From the NCBI RefSeq assembly GCF_001894805.1, contig NZ_BCWX01000001.1, positions 1,178,001 to 1,242,000 on the forward strand: 64,000 nucleotides of DNA. Direction: 5' to 3'. Positions 47,032 through 57,069 of the stretch are shown in pieces (position 1 is the stretch's first letter; the number at the start of each line of letters is the position of its first letter). The notes under the pieces are model-generated. The model was not told where the DNA came from. It did no database searches and saw nothing but the letters and a program-made list of their open reading frames with translations. This stretch comes from Rhodococcus globerulus NBRC 14531 (GTDB lineage: Bacteria > Actinomycetota > Actinomycetes > Mycobacteriales > Mycobacteriaceae). A program made the position numbers and the translations under genes.

Positions 47032-47604
47032 ATGGGCAAGATTGTGGTGACGGAGTTCGTGTCCCTGGACATGGTCATGGAGGCGCCAGGCGGTGAACCG
47101 GGCTACGCGCACACAGGCTGGGTCTTTCCGTATCAGGAAGGCGACCAGATGAAGTTCAAACTCGACGAAACCCTCGCCGCGGACGTTCTCCTGCTCGGTC
47201 GCCGGACCTACGAGAGTTTTGCCGGCGCGTGGCCTGAGCGTGAAGACGACCAAGGCTTCGCCGACAAGATGAACGAGATGCCCAAGTACGTTGTCACAAG
47301 CAGCTCGGAGCCACTCGAATGGAACAACTCGACGGCGCTCGAGGGCCCCATCGAGGAGTCGGTGCCGAAGCTCAAGGAACAGATCGACGGCGAAATCCTG
47401 GTAGCGGGAAGCCGGACTCTCGTTCACGCATTGCTGTTGGCCGGCCTGGTCGACGAGCTGCGCCTGATGGTTTTCCCGGTCATCCTCGGGTCCGGCGGGA
47501 AGGTGTTCCCCGAATCGGAGGACAAGATCGTGCTCGAGTTGGTGGAGGACCGTCGCTACGAATCCGGCGTGCAAGTTCTGACCTATCACCCGAAGGTCGC
47601 TTAA
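47032..47604 (+). CDS. Dihydrofolate-reductase/RibD-C family protein
   Basis: 190 residues, a complete RibD C-terminal/DHFR-like fold: VVTEFVSLDMVMEAPGG, DVLLLGRRTYESFAGAWP, KYVVTSSSEP, GEILVAGSRTLVHALLLAGLVDELRLMVFPVILGSGGKVF (in parts). This is the YwjB/YyaP group that binds NADPH; its substrate is unknown and it is not expected to be the essential DHFR. It has its own ATG after AGGGGATCGGT and ends at a shared terminator. Confidence 0.9.
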   Translation: MGKIVVTEFVSLDMVMEAPGGEPGYAHTGWVFPYQEGDQMKFKLDETLAADVLLLGRRTYESFAGAWPEREDDQGFADKMNEMPKYVVTSSSEPLEWNNSTALEGPIEESVPKLKEQIDGEILVAGSRTLVHALLLAGLVDELRLMVFPVILGSGGKVFPESEDKIVLELVEDRRYESGVQVLTYHPKVA

Positions 47605-47615
47605 CCGGCAACAAA

Positions 47616-47647
47616 AAATGCCCCTCCCGAAGACGGGAGGGGCATTT
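47616..47647. terminator. Bidirectional terminator between the DHFR-like gene and sdhB
   Basis: A 14-bp perfect stem AAATGCCCCTCCCG, loop AAGA, and its complement. It is preceded by an A-run and followed by TTTC, so it has a T-rich tail in both directions. It serves both convergent genes. Confidence 0.92.
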
Positions 47648-47662
47648 CTCTGTTCGAAAGAT

Positions 47663-48430
47663 CTAGCGAGCGAACAGCAGCGCGCGCTTCACTTCCTGAA
47701 TCGCCTTTGTCACCTGGATGCCACGGGGGCATGCGTCGGTGCAGTTGAACGTCGTGCGGCAGCGCCACACGCCGTCCTTGTCGTTCAGGATGTCGAGACG
47801 CTCGGAAGCGGCCTCGTCACGGCTGTCGAAGATGAACCGGTGTGCGTTCACGATGGCAGCGGGACCGAAGTAGCTGCCGTCGCTCCAGTACACGGGGCAC
47901 GACGTGGTGCAGCATGCGCACAGGATGCACTTGGTGGTGTCGTCGAAACGAGCACGGTCGTGCTGGCTCTGGATGCGCTCACGGGTGGGCTCGTTGCCAC
48001 TGGTGATGAGGAACGGCTTCACGGCGCGGAACGCGTCGAAGAAGGGTTCCATGTCGACAACGAGGTCCTTCTCCACCGGCAAGCCGCGAATGGGCTCGAT
48101 GGTGATGGTGACCGGCTTGCCGTCCTTGGGGAGCATGTCCTTCATCAGGATCTTGCACGCCAGGCGGTTGACGCCGTTGATGCGCATGGCGTCGGAGCCG
48201 CAGACACCGTGTGCGCAGCTACGACGGAACGTGAGGGTGCCGTCGAGGTAGCCCTTCACGTACAGCAGCAGGTTGAGCATGCGGTCGGTGGGCAGAGCTG
48301 GGACCTGGAAGCTGTCCCAGTGCTGACCGTCGCCCGATTCCGGGTTCATCCGCGCGATCTTGAGGGTCACCATGACGGCGCCTTCGGGGACCGGGGGGAG
48401 GGCTGGTGCTTCTACAGCAGGCGCAGACAT
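47663..48430 (-). CDS. sdhB: Succinate dehydrogenase iron-sulfur subunit
   Basis: 255 residues. It passes electrons from the flavoprotein to quinone. The plant-type [2Fe-2S] cysteines are in SCAHGVCGSDAM and VNRLAC, the [4Fe-4S]/[3Fe-4S] set in CILCACCTTSCPVYW and FNCTDACPRGI. Its start overlaps the stop of sdhA by one base. Last gene of sdhCDAB. Confidence 0.97.
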   Translation of the reverse strand: MSAPAVEAPALPPVPEGAVMVTLKIARMNPESGDGQHWDSFQVPALPTDRMLNLLLYVKGYLDGTLTFRRSCAHGVCGSDAMRINGVNRLACKILMKDMLPKDGKPVTITIEPIRGLPVEKDLVVDMEPFFDAFRAVKPFLITSGNEPTRERIQSQHDRARFDDTTKCILCACCTTSCPVYWSDGSYFGPAAIVNAHRFIFDSRDEAASERLDILNDKDGVWRCRTTFNCTDACPRGIQVTKAIQEVKRALLFAR

Positions 48431-50181
48431 CAGTACTTACGCTCCATCGGCTCGTAGCGGGTCTGTACCACCGGCTTGTAGTCCAGACGGATGTCGGAGA
48501 GCAGGCCGTCGCCCTCCTTGTATGCCATCGTGTGCTTCATGTACTCGGCATCGTTGCGATCCGGGAAGTCCTCACGAGCGTGGCCGCCGCGTGATTCCTT
48601 GCGGTTGAGCGCACCGACGACGGTGACCTCTGCCATTTCGAGCAGGAAGCCCAGTTCGATGGCTTCGAGCAGGTCGCTGTTGTAGCGCTTGCCCTTGTCC
48701 TGAACCGTGATGTGGTTGTAGCGCTCCTTGAGAGCACGCACGTCCTTGAGTGCCTGGGTGAGGCGCTCTTCGGTACGGAACACGGATGCGTTGTTGTCCA
48801 TCGACTGCTGGAGTTCGGAGCGGATGTCCGCAACGCGCTCGTGGCCGTGATCGGACAGGATGACGCCGACCCAGTCCTCGACCATGGTGGCCGGGGCTTC
48901 GGGCATGTCGACGAACTCGGTGGAGTTCGCGTACTCGGCGGCAGCGATGCCGGCGCGACGGCCGAACACGTTGATGTCGAGGAGCGAGTTGGTGCCGAGA
49001 CGGTTTGCGCCGTGCACGGAGACGCAGGCGCATTCGCCGGCGGCGTACAGGCCCTTGACGACCTCGTCGTTGTTGCGCAGAACCTCACCGTTGATCTTGG
49101 TGGGGATACCGCCCATGACGTAGTGGCACGTCGGGTAAACGGGCACGGGCTCCTTGACGGGGTCCACGCCGAGGTAGGTGCGCGAGAACTCCATGATGTC
49201 GGGGAGCTTCTCGTCGAGAACTTCCTCGGGGATGTGTGTCACGTCGATGTAGACGTAGTCCTTGTTGGGGCCGGCGCCGCGGCCTTCGAGGACTTCGAGA
49301 ACCATCGAGCGGGCGACGATGTCACGCGGCGCGAGGTCCTTGATCGTGGGGGCGTAGCGCTCCATGAAGCGCTCACCGTCGGCATTACGGAGAATGCCGC
49401 CTTCACCACGAACAGCTTCCGAGATCAGGATGCCGAGTCCGGCGAGTCCTGTCGGGTGGAACTGGTGGAACTCCATGTCCTCGAGGGGAAGTCCCTTGCG
49501 GAAGATGATGCCCATGCCGTCACCGGTGAGGGTGTGTGCGTTGGACGTCGTCTTGTACATGCGTCCCGAGCCGCCGGTCGCGAAGATGATCGACTTGGCG
49601 TGGAAGATGTGCAGTTCGCCGGTCGAGAGTTCGTAGGCGATGACGCCGGTGGCAACCGGGCCGTCCTCGGTCTCGGTGATGGCGATGTCGAGTGCGTAGA
49701 ACTCGTTGTAGAACTCGACGTCGTGCTTGACGCAGTTCTGGTAGAGCGTCTGCAGGATCATGTGACCGGTGCGGTCGGCGGCGTAGCACGCGCGGCGAAC
49801 CGGGGCCTTGCCGTGATCGCGGGTGTGGCCACCGAAGCGACGCTGGTCGATCTTGCCTTCGGGCGTGCGGTTGAACGGCAGGCCCATCTTCTCGAGGTCG
49901 AGCACCGCATCGATGGCTTCTTTTGCCATGATCTCGACGGCGTCCTGGTCGGCGAGGTAGTCGCCACCCTTGACGGTGTCGAAGGTGTGCCACTCCCAGT
50001 TGTCTTCCTCCACGTTCGCCAGTGCGGCGCACATGCCGCCCTGGGCCGCGCCGGTGTGGCTGCGGGTGGGGTAGAGCTTGGTCAGTACGGCCGTGCGGGC
50101 GCGGGGGCCAGCCTCGATTGCCGCACGCATGCCGGCGCCGCCGGCACCGACGATGACCACGTCATAACGATGTTCCTGCAT
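48430..50181 (-). CDS. sdhA: Succinate dehydrogenase flavoprotein subunit
   Basis: 583 residues. N-terminal FAD-binding VVIVGAGGAGMRAAIEA, the covalent-FAD His in RSHTGAAQGGMCAAL, the active-site TARGEGG-equivalent SEAVRGEGGIL, and HYVMGGIPT near the substrate site. The C-terminus has the RYEPMERKY end typical of SdhA. It oxidises succinate in the TCA cycle. Cotranscribed 15 bp after sdhD. Confidence 0.97.
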   Translation of the reverse strand: MQEHRYDVVIVGAGGAGMRAAIEAGPRARTAVLTKLYPTRSHTGAAQGGMCAALANVEEDNWEWHTFDTVKGGDYLADQDAVEIMAKEAIDAVLDLEKMGLPFNRTPEGKIDQRRFGGHTRDHGKAPVRRACYAADRTGHMILQTLYQNCVKHDVEFYNEFYALDIAITETEDGPVATGVIAYELSTGELHIFHAKSIIFATGGSGRMYKTTSNAHTLTGDGMGIIFRKGLPLEDMEFHQFHPTGLAGLGILISEAVRGEGGILRNADGERFMERYAPTIKDLAPRDIVARSMVLEVLEGRGAGPNKDYVYIDVTHIPEEVLDEKLPDIMEFSRTYLGVDPVKEPVPVYPTCHYVMGGIPTKINGEVLRNNDEVVKGLYAAGECACVSVHGANRLGTNSLLDINVFGRRAGIAAAEYANSTEFVDMPEAPATMVEDWVGVILSDHGHERVADIRSELQQSMDNNASVFRTEERLTQALKDVRALKERYNHITVQDKGKRYNSDLLEAIELGFLLEMAEVTVVGALNRKESRGGHAREDFPDRNDAEYMKHTMAYKEGDGLLSDIRLDYKPVVQTRYEPMERKY

Positions 50182-50196
50182 GAAGTCTGTGCTCCC

Positions 50197-50652
50197 CTAG
50201 CTCGCCGAGATATTGGGGTCGAAGGTGAAGATGACGTACGTGCCCAGGGCCATGATCAGGATCATCGAGAGTACGAGGATCGTGGTCAGCCAGAAGCGCG
50301 TGGAGTCCTTGCGGGAGTAGTCCGCGATGACCGTGCGCAGACCGTTACCGCCGTGCAACTGTGCCAGCCAGAGCATCGTCAGATCCCAGATCTGCCAGAA
50401 CGGGCTGGACCAGCGGCCTGCGACGAATGCGAAGTTCAGACGGTGAACACCACCGTCGAGCATCAGCATGATGAACATGTGGCCCAGGACCAGGACGATC
50501 AGGGCAACGCCGGAGAAACGCATGAACAGCCATGCGTACAGCTCGAAGTTGTTCCGCGCCTTGGCCCGCGGCGAACGCGGGTTGTCCAGGCTGGCAGGAC
50601 GGTCGTATGAGGTACCGAGGCTCTTGGCTTCGGGTCCGTGAGTAGTCGCCAT
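50197..50652 (-). CDS. sdhD: Succinate dehydrogenase membrane anchor SdhD
   Basis: 151 residues from the ATG at 50652 (an in-frame start five codons upstream overlaps sdhC). Three membrane spans, the first in LFMRFSGVALIVLVLGHMFIML with the haem/quinone-side R-x-S-G and His, then WDLTMLWLAQLHGGNGLR and TILVLSMILIMALGTYV. It forms the membrane part of complex II with SdhC. Confidence 0.95.
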   Translation of the reverse strand: MATTHGPEAKSLGTSYDRPASLDNPRSPRAKARNNFELYAWLFMRFSGVALIVLVLGHMFIMLMLDGGVHRLNFAFVAGRWSSPFWQIWDLTMLWLAQLHGGNGLRTVIADYSRKDSTRFWLTTILVLSMILIMALGTYVIFTFDPNISAS

Positions 50653-50653
50653 G

Positions 50654-51058
50654 TCAGTGCTCCGCAAACATGTTGATGAGGATGCGTCCGGCGCCCGGGA
50701 TCATCACCAGGAACCAGATCGCCAGAATGGTCCAGAGCATGACGCGCTGGTACTTCGGGCCCTTCGACCAGAAATCCACGAGCATCACGCGCACGCCGTT
50801 GAGGGCGTGGTAAAGGACCACACCGACGAGGCCGATCTCCATGAGACCGACGACGGGGTTTTTGTACGTGTCGATGACAGCGTCATACGTGTCGGGGTTA
50901 ACCCGCACGAGAGCCGTATCGAGAACGTGTACGAATAGGAAGAAGAAAGTTGCGACGCCTGTGATCCGGTGTAGAACCCAGGACCACATTCCGGGGTCGC
51001 CCCGGTAAAGCGACCTCGTGCGCTCCTTCTGAGGAGCGGCTTCAGTCGTAGTACTCAT
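50654..51058 (-). CDS. sdhC: Succinate dehydrogenase cytochrome b subunit SdhC
   Basis: 134 residues from the ATG at 51058 (GGAGG 11 bp upstream). Three spans; the conserved start WSWVLHRITGVATFFFLFVHVLD contains the Ser/Arg quinone-site pattern, and LYHALNGVRVML carries the haem His. First gene of the sdhCDAB operon, 1 bp before sdhD. Confidence 0.95.
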   Translation of the reverse strand: MSTTTEAAPQKERTRSLYRGDPGMWSWVLHRITGVATFFFLFVHVLDTALVRVNPDTYDAVIDTYKNPVVGLMEIGLVGVVLYHALNGVRVMLVDFWSKGPKYQRVMLWTILAIWFLVMIPGAGRILINMFAEH

Positions 51059-51310
51059 CGAGTGCTGTGCCTCCAACGTCATTGGTGGACGCGCCGAGCC
51101 TGCAGAGAGCTTCGAGGTACTCAGCCCGGGCTCGACGGGATCCTGAACCGACTTGACTCAGACTCTAAACCCTGGTGAATCCGGGAACTAATCAGATGCG
51201 GGATTCGTACACCTACCAAACTCTTTGTAAGGTTTGCCTTTCCAATCTTCATACCGGCCGTATCGTGTCGTTTCTGCATGCATTCAGTTGGCGTGATTGG
51301 ATTGTGAACC

Positions 51311-51715
51311 ATGGGTGAAATCGACTGGAAGTTGTTGCGCCACAACGCGCAAGTGGTGATGCGTCGGGCCTATGCCCCGTACTCCGGATATGCGGTAGGT
51401 GCCGCGGCCCTGGTGGACGATGGTCGAATCGTCTCAGGATGCAATGTGGAAAATGTCTCATACGGTTTGAGTCTGTGTGCCGAATGTGGACTGGTGAGTA
51501 ACTTAGCGGCCACCGGCGGAGGACGCTTGATTGCCTTCTCGTGCGTCGACGCGGACGGCGCAATACTGATGCCGTGCGGACGGTGCCGACAGCTCCTACT
51601 CGAGCACGGTGGCGGAGAACTTCTGGTCGACACCTCACAAGGGCCGCGCCCACTCGCGGAATTACTCCCGGACGCTTTCGGGCCGGAACAAGCGGAAGGA
51701 CTTCGCCATGTTTGA
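51311..51715 (+). CDS. cdd: Cytidine deaminase
   Basis: 134 residues, tetrameric-type cytidine deaminase that converts (deoxy)cytidine to (deoxy)uridine. Zinc ligands and catalytic Glu are in LCAECGLVSNL (Cys-Ala-Glu) and PCGRCRQLL. APYSGYAVGAA and NVENVSYGLS are the substrate-binding segments. It overlaps deoA by 8 bp. The 252-bp gap to sdhC holds the divergent promoters; no known motif was recognised there. Confidence 0.96.
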   Translation: MGEIDWKLLRHNAQVVMRRAYAPYSGYAVGAAALVDDGRIVSGCNVENVSYGLSLCAECGLVSNLAATGGGRLIAFSCVDADGAILMPCGRCRQLLLEHGGGELLVDTSQGPRPLAELLPDAFGPEQAEGLRHV

Positions 51716-53003
51716 CGCCGTGTCGATCATCAGAGCAAAACGTGACGGTCGGGAGCTCTCGGGCACCGAGATCGATTGGATCGTGCAGGCGTTCACCGCG
51801 GGAGTTGTGCCGGACGAGCAGATGGCGGCCCTCGCGATGGCGATCTACTTCCGCGGGATGACGCGCTCGGAGACCGGCCGCTGGACGCGGGCGATGATCG
51901 AATCCGGCGGCACCATGGACTTTTCGGACTTACCGATGGCGACGGTCGACAAGCATTCGACCGGTGGTGTGGGAGACAAGATCACTCTTCCGCTGGTACC
52001 TCTGGTCGCCGCGTGCGGTCTTGCTGTTCCGCAGCTGTCGGGGCGTGGACTCGGCCATGCCGGTGGAACTCTCGACAAGCTCGAGGCGATCGCAGGTTGG
52101 CGTGCGGACCTCACCGCGGCCGAGATGGTGGAGATCCTCGCGAACCCGAAGATCGGTGCGGTCATCTGTGCTGCGGGAGCGAATCTCGCGCCGGCGGACA
52201 AGAAGCTCTATGCCCTACGTGACGTGACCGGATCGGTGGAATCCATTCCGCTGATCGCGAGTTCGATCATGAGCAAGAAGATCGCCGAAGGAACCGGTGC
52301 TCTCGTGCTGGACGTGAAGGTCGGTTCGGGTGCGTATATGAAGGAACTCGGTGACGCGCGGGAGTTGGCGCGCACCATGGTCGAACTGGGCAACGACGCC
52401 GGTATGCGCACAACGGCATTCATCACCGAGATGGGTACGCCACTCGGCTTGACCGCTGGCAATGCACTCGAGGTGCGCGAATCCGTCGAGGTGCTGGCGG
52501 GCGGCGGACCTGCCGACGTCGTCGAGCTCACCCTCCTCTTGGCTCGGGAAATGTTGTCGGCGGCCGGAATCGACGATGTCGATCCCGCGCAGAAGCTGGC
52601 CGACGGCAGTGCGATGGATCGGTGGCGCGCCATGATCGACGCGCAGGGCGGCGATCCGGATGCGGACTTGCCCGTGGCTCGACACACCGAAGTCGTCACT
52701 GCCGACCGCGACGGCGTCCTCACTCGACTGGACGCCATGGGCGTCGGTATCGCAGCGTGGAAACTCGGAGCGGGGCGCGAGCGCCAAGGTGACGCAGTAC
52801 AAGCCGGTGCGGGTGTGCAGATGCATGCAAAGCCTGGTGACGTGGTCCGTGCCGGTCAGAAGCTACTGACACTGCACACGGACACACCCGAACGATTCGA
52901 TGCCGCACGCCGGAGTCTCGACGGCAGTTGGGCAATCGGGTCCGAATCCGACACAGTGTCGCGACCGCTGCTCATCGAGCGAATTGTGGGTGACTCGCGT
53001 TAG
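51708..53003 (+). CDS. deoA: Thymidine phosphorylase
   Basis: 431 residues from the ATG at 51708, inside the end of cdd. It splits thymidine and deoxyuridine to base and deoxyribose 1-phosphate. It has the phosphate site [33 protein letters not shown], and [10 protein letters not shown]. Translation probably couples to cdd. Next in line is add, 10 bp on. Confidence 0.96.
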   Translation: MFDAVSIIRAKRDGRELSGTEIDWIVQAFTAGVVPDEQMAALAMAIYFRGMTRSETGRWTRAMIESGGTMDFSDLPMATVDKHSTGGVGDKITLPLVPLVAACGLAVPQLSGRGLGHAGGTLDKLEAIAGWRADLTAAEMVEILANPKIGAVICAAGANLAPADKKLYALRDVTGSVESIPLIASSIMSKKIAEGTGALVLDVKVGSGAYMKELGDARELARTMVELGNDAGMRTTAFITEMGTPLGLTAGNALEVRESVEVLAGGGPADVVELTLLLAREMLSAAGIDDVDPAQKLADGSAMDRWRAMIDAQGGDPDADLPVARHTEVVTADRDGVLTRLDAMGVGIAAWKLGAGRERQGDAVQAGAGVQMHAKPGDVVRAGQKLLTLHTDTPERFDAARRSLDGSWAIGSESDTVSRPLLIERIVGDSR

Positions 53004-53013
53004 CTTATGTTGC

Positions 53014-54096
53014 ATGAACGCACCGGTGTTGAACTCGATTCGTAGCGCGCCCAAAGTTCTACTGCACGACCACCTCGACGGTGGTCTGCGTCCGCAGACA
53101 ATCCTGGAACTGGCAGAAAATTGCGGATACACGGATCTGCCGGCACATACTGCTGCCGAACTCGCCCAGTGGTTTCGAACCGCCGCTGACAGCGGTTCGC
53201 TCGAGCTGTACCTCGAGACGTTCGCGCACACCGTGGCCGTCATGCAGACTGCCGAGGGACTCTCGCGCGTGGCACAGGAATGTGCCGAGGATCTGGCCGA
53301 CGACAACGTGGTTTACGCGGAGGTGCGGTTTGCACCCGAACAGCACCTCGAACAGGGCCTGACGCTCGACGAGGTAGTCGAGCACGTACTCGAAGGATTC
53401 CGGGCGGGGGAGTCCGCGGCCCAGGCCCAGGGGCGCAAGATTCAGATCGGTTGCTTGCTGACTGCCATGCGTCATGCCGCCAGGTCCCGCGAAATCGCCG
53501 AACTTGCCGTGCGATTCCGTGACCGCGGTGTCGTCGGGTTCGACATCGCGGGTGCCGAGGCCGGGAATCCGCCGAGTCGCCATCTTGACGCCTTCGAGTA
53601 CATGCGGGATGCTAACGCGCACTTCACCATCCATGCCGGTGAAGCATTCGGGTTGCCGTCGATTCACGAAGCTATCGCATTTTGTGGAGCCGACAGGTTG
53701 GGGCATGGTGTGCGCATCGTGGACGACGTCACTGCCGTCGACGGTAGCCACGAGCTGGGCAGGCTCGCGAACTTCGTTCGAGACATGCGCATCCCGCTGG
53801 AGTTGTGCCCGAGCTCGAACGTCCAGACCGGCGCCGTGGCTGCCCTGGCCGATCATCCGTTCGGACTGTTGGCAGACCTACGGTTCCGGGTCACCGTCAA
53901 CACCGACAATCGGCTCATGGGTGATACCAGCATGAGTCGCGAAATGGCGGCGCTCGTCGAAACATTCGGTTACGGCTGGACCGACCTCGAACGATTCACG
54001 ATCAACGCCATGAAGTCTGCGTTCATCCCGTTCGACCAGCGTCTGGCGTACATCGACGACGTCATCAAGCCCGGATACGCAGTTTTGGTCGGCTGA
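53014..54096 (+). CDS. add: Adenosine deaminase
   Basis: 360 residues from the ATG at 53014. TIM-barrel metalloenzyme deaminating (deoxy)adenosine. Metal and catalytic residues: [10 protein letters not shown] near the start, [22 protein letters not shown] and [15 protein letters not shown]. The cdd-deoA-add order equals that of M. tuberculosis Rv3315c-Rv3313c. Confidence 0.96.
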   Translation: MNAPVLNSIRSAPKVLLHDHLDGGLRPQTILELAENCGYTDLPAHTAAELAQWFRTAADSGSLELYLETFAHTVAVMQTAEGLSRVAQECAEDLADDNVVYAEVRFAPEQHLEQGLTLDEVVEHVLEGFRAGESAAQAQGRKIQIGCLLTAMRHAARSREIAELAVRFRDRGVVGFDIAGAEAGNPPSRHLDAFEYMRDANAHFTIHAGEAFGLPSIHEAIAFCGADRLGHGVRIVDDVTAVDGSHELGRLANFVRDMRIPLELCPSSNVQTGAVAALADHPFGLLADLRFRVTVNTDNRLMGDTSMSREMAALVETFGYGWTDLERFTINAMKSAFIPFDQRLAYIDDVIKPGYAVLVG

Positions 54097-54136
54097 CAGT
54101 GTTGGTCGGGTAGCAGTACTGATCAGCCGACGCCGT

Positions 54137-55375
54137 TTACTCGGGACGCAGGCGTGTCTCGAACTCACGCTCGAGTTCGCGCCACCCCTCGGATTCCTTG
54201 GTGAACGGCGCACTGGGAGCCATCCGGGACGGATCGGGATTGAGAAGGTACGAGACGTACCACCCGAGCTCGTTCGACGCGGACAGCGCTTCCTCGGTGG
54301 AGTCGTCGTCCGCGAAATCGGCTGCATCGGTGAACAATTCGACAGCTAGTTCGAGTTGTTCGACGTCGACGGCGTCCGGGCCCTGGGCAAGGTCGTCGGC
54401 GATGCCGGGGAGAACGTAGACATTTTCGTCGGTGACCTCGATGTCGAGTGAACCGTCGACGGCGGCATTCTGGATCACGCCGTACGTGCTGACCTGTGAC
54501 AGATCGTGCTCGTGATTGTCGGCAAGGTAGCGGCCGAGTGCGCGCTCGGACCGGAAGACGGTGATCAACCCGTCCTTTCCGAGGAAGATTGCCTGGTCAC
54601 CCATGTAGCAACGAAGGGTGTAGAAGGTGTCGCCGGAGGTGATGATGCGGACCGGATCGACGCCGACCTCGCCCCAGAACGTCTCGATCTCGTCGTCGTC
54701 CTCGTCGAGTTCGTCTTCGTCGAATTCCTCGTCCTCGCCTTCCTCGGCGACGTCGTCCGCATCGACGGTGTTCTCGGCGGCTGCGAGGAGTTCGGCTTCG
54801 GCGACTGCGACGGCAGCGGCATCAACCTTGGGCGATGTCACGACGGTGTCGATCGCGTCGAGAACCTTGTCCCAGTCCTTGGCGATGGCTGCGCCGACCT
54901 GGTCCCAGATCTCGAGTCCTTCACGACCCTCGAAGGCGCTCGCGCCCGTCGCGAGTGCACCCAGGATCGGGTGGCCGCTGAAGAACCGGATCACGGAATC
55001 GAGTTCGCAGACCTCGCCGATATTGCGGGCCATGTTCAGGGTGTCTTCGAGTTCGGAGACAACCAGCGGTTCCGGGTCCCCGGCAGCAAGTTCCGGTACT
55101 CCGACGAAGTCGAACGTGAAGTTCTCCTCCGGTTCGAGTTCCGCGGCGGAGAGACCGGCAACAACACTCCAAGCGGGGTGGTCGACCAAATCGTTGTCGG
55201 TATCGGTGCGGATGAATGCGGCGAGTTCCGCGACCGAGGCAAACCCGTACAGGTCTTCCTCATGACCGAGGAAGGCCTCCCATTCGTCGTCGCCCTCACG
55301 CCACCGCGGCGCCCACAACGTGACGAGGTCTCCACTTGTGAGACCGATTTCGATCGGGACGATATCTCCAGCCAT
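54137..55375 (-). CDS. Conserved acidic hypothetical protein (Rv3311-like)
   Basis: 412 residues from the ATG at 55375. Soluble and acidic, with a run of about 20 Asp/Glu-rich residues in the middle (EEGEDEEFDEDELDEDDDE, residues about 213-231) between two better-ordered halves (ALFGHEEDLYGFASVAELAAF-type N half; TFYTLRCYMGDQAIFLGKDG in the C half). It sits where M. tuberculosis has the unknown Rv3311. It is codirectional with the four genes upstream, 47 bp after the YbaB-like gene. Function unknown; some databases call relatives primosomal protein without evidence. Confidence 0.8.
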   Translation of the reverse strand: MAGDIVPIEIGLTSGDLVTLWAPRWREGDDEWEAFLGHEEDLYGFASVAELAAFIRTDTDNDLVDHPAWSVVAGLSAAELEPEENFTFDFVGVPELAAGDPEPLVVSELEDTLNMARNIGEVCELDSVIRFFSGHPILGALATGASAFEGREGLEIWDQVGAAIAKDWDKVLDAIDTVVTSPKVDAAAVAVAEAELLAAAENTVDADDVAEEGEDEEFDEDELDEDDDEIETFWGEVGVDPVRIITSGDTFYTLRCYMGDQAIFLGKDGLITVFRSERALGRYLADNHEHDLSQVSTYGVIQNAAVDGSLDIEVTDENVYVLPGIADDLAQGPDAVDVEQLELAVELFTDAADFADDDSTEEALSASNELGWYVSYLLNPDPSRMAPSAPFTKESEGWRELEREFETRLRPE

Positions 55376-55422
55376 GGGCGGAAGCCTATCGACCCGACCG
55401 CCCTGCGTATAGCGCGGGTTAC

Positions 55423-55722
55423 TCACACCTCGCCGAGTGAGCGACCCAGTTGATTCATCAGACGTTCGCGTTCGACGTTGCTGCGGTGAACTGCCTGGTG
55501 GATGGTGGCGATAGTCAGTGCCGCGACGGCCTTCGGTTCCATAGTGGTTACGGCGTCGGTGATGGTCAGTTCGACCAGCGCGCCCATTCCGTCGACACAG
55601 GCGACAACCGTGCCGTCGGCGCTCGCGGCGGTCGCCCGGATGGCGTCGACGTCACCGACCGCATCCTGCATGAATCCGCACTGACTCTTGGCGCGCTCCA
55701 TGATTCGGTCCATTTCGTTCAT
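55423..55722 (-). CDS. YbaB/EbfC-like small protein
   Basis: 99 residues. The pattern of an N-terminal helix, a hairpin (GTVVACVDGMGALVELTITDA) and a long C-terminal helix (PKAVAALTIATIHQAVHRSNVERERLMNQL) matches the YbaB/EbfC fold. This divergent subgroup is common in operons with type VII secretion-associated genes. DNA-binding is not shown. Its start overlaps the upstream stop by 4 bp. Confidence 0.75.
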   Translation of the reverse strand: MNEMDRIMERAKSQCGFMQDAVGDVDAIRATAASADGTVVACVDGMGALVELTITDAVTTMEPKAVAALTIATIHQAVHRSNVERERLMNQLGRSLGEV

Positions 55723-56063
55723 ATCGATCGCATCCAGGTAGTGGGGGCTGTGTCGGTGTGCTCTTCGGCAGCTTGGGCGTCGGCCAATTGCTCACGTGTT
55801 GCGAGTCCCAGGGCATTCACGATGTCGGCCGGAACCCCATCGGCTTCCAATTCGAGGCGGTGGCGGACGCCGGCCTCCATGGCGGCCCGGGCAGAGAGGG
55901 CCATGATCTCGGTGGCCAGGCGAGCACCGCCATAGCGTAATTCGCTGTGATGGATACGGATGTCGATGGGAATGCCCTGTTCGGTGGCCCGTAAGGCGAT
56001 GGTTCCGCGGCGATTTGCCGCCACTGCGGTGATGACGCTCGGTGGGCGCGGTGTGTCCTGCAT
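55719..56063 (-). CDS. Small conserved hypothetical protein of the EspC/NlpC operon
   Basis: 114 residues. It has two short strand-rich segments (ANRRGTIALRATEQGIPIDI, HHSELRYGGARLATEIMAL) and helices rich in Ala, with no signal peptide or membrane span. It resembles a second YbaB-like hairpin-helix protein, but I cannot assign it. It overlaps the YbaB-like gene downstream and starts 13 bp after the NlpC/P60 gene. Confidence 0.65.
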   Translation of the reverse strand: MQDTPRPPSVITAVAANRRGTIALRATEQGIPIDIRIHHSELRYGGARLATEIMALSARAAMEAGVRHRLELEADGVPADIVNALGLATREQLADAQAAEEHTDTAPTTWMRSI

Positions 56064-56076
56064 ATTCGTGCTCGTT

Positions 56077-57069
56077 TCACTCTGTGGGTCGGTAGAAGCC
56101 GTGAAATCCCATGCCGATGTTGGATGTTCGGACGGGGCTGACGCTGACCGGGTCTCCGGCTTCGACCATCTGGCCGTTGCCGATCACCATGGCAACGTGG
56201 CCGTCCCAGACTGCGAGGTCGCCCGGCAGAAGTTCGGACTGATCGACGGGGCTGCCGATGCCTTGTTCCTGGGCAAGGCGCGGAATATCGACGCCCGCTT
56301 GTCCGTAGGCCCACTGCGTCAAACCACTGCAGTCGAGGCCAACTCCAGGTGAGGTGCCGCCCCACTCGTATGGCACTCCTTGCTGGGTGAGTGCGTTGCG
56401 CACCGCTGCAGCGGCTTCGGCGTTGGGGGCGGTCGCAACAGAACCGTCTGGCAGGTCGATCTGCAACCCCGCCGCACCGCCGGTACTACCAGCACTGCCG
56501 GTACGCGCAACAGAACCGGTTGACGATTCCGGATTCGTGGCCCCGGGCGCGGGATCCGGCAGCGGGACCGACGGCACCAGAGCGGACATCTTGTCGGTGG
56601 ACCCGGAGAGATCGCCGCGCATTCTCTCGACGACGGATATTGCCTGCCCAAGATGCTCGAATGCAGCTGCAACGAGCATCAATTGGCCCGGCGGCGTCAG
56701 TAGGGCCGGACCGGCTTTGGCAGCGATCCCGAGAAACGACTGCAAGATGCCGTTCAGTTCGTTGATCCCGGCGGACACCGTCATGGTGGCCTCGTCGACA
56801 ATTCCGGCGATGTCGGTGCCTTTATCGGTGAGTGTTCGAGTTGCCGCTTGGGTCTGTTCGGTCATTGTTGTCGCGGCGCTCATGCCCGCGGTGGATGTTC
56901 CGCCGCCGGACAGTTCCCCCAGTGCAGCGGTACCCAGTTGGTAGGCGATCTCCAGTACGTCCGACGCGATGCGGAGTCCGACTTCGGGTCCGTTCGAGTC
57001 GGTGACGCCAGAACCAAGGGTTGCCACCAGGTCGATGATCGGCCGGGCAAGGGCCTCGACGGGGATCAT
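56077..57069 (-). CDS. NlpC/P60 (C40) cell-wall hydrolase with helical N-terminal domain
   Basis: 330 residues from the ATG at 57069, which overlaps the stop of the EspC-like gene. The first 190 residues are helical with no classical signal peptide. A Pro/Ser/Gly linker follows, then a C-terminal NlpC/P60 domain: YEWGGTSPGVGLDCSGLTQW (catalytic Cys), LPGDLAVWDGHVAMVIG (His). The domain cleaves peptidoglycan stem peptides (RipA-like). Without a Sec signal but with an EspC-like partner, export by a type VII system is a plausible inference. Confidence 0.88.
   Translation of the reverse strand: MIPVEALARPIIDLVATLGSGVTDSNGPEVGLRIASDVLEIAYQLGTAALGELSGGGTSTAGMSAATTMTEQTQAATRTLTDKGTDIAGIVDEATMTVSAGINELNGILQSFLGIAAKAGPALLTPPGQLMLVAAAFEHLGQAISVVERMRGDLSGSTDKMSALVPSVPLPDPAPGATNPESSTGSVARTGSAGSTGGAAGLQIDLPDGSVATAPNAEAAAAVRNALTQQGVPYEWGGTSPGVGLDCSGLTQWAYGQAGVDIPRLAQEQGIGSPVDQSELLPGDLAVWDGHVAMVIGNGQMVEAGDPVSVSPVRTSNIGMGFHGFYRPTE

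Noticed and set aside
46921-47589. Upstream extension of the carboxypeptidase frame
   Set aside because: It is antisense to the DHFR-like gene and would precede the clear signal peptide beginning at 46920.
48712-50610. 632-residue plus-strand frame opposite sdhA and sdhD
   Set aside because: Antisense to two certain genes of complex II; it has no start signal or domain.
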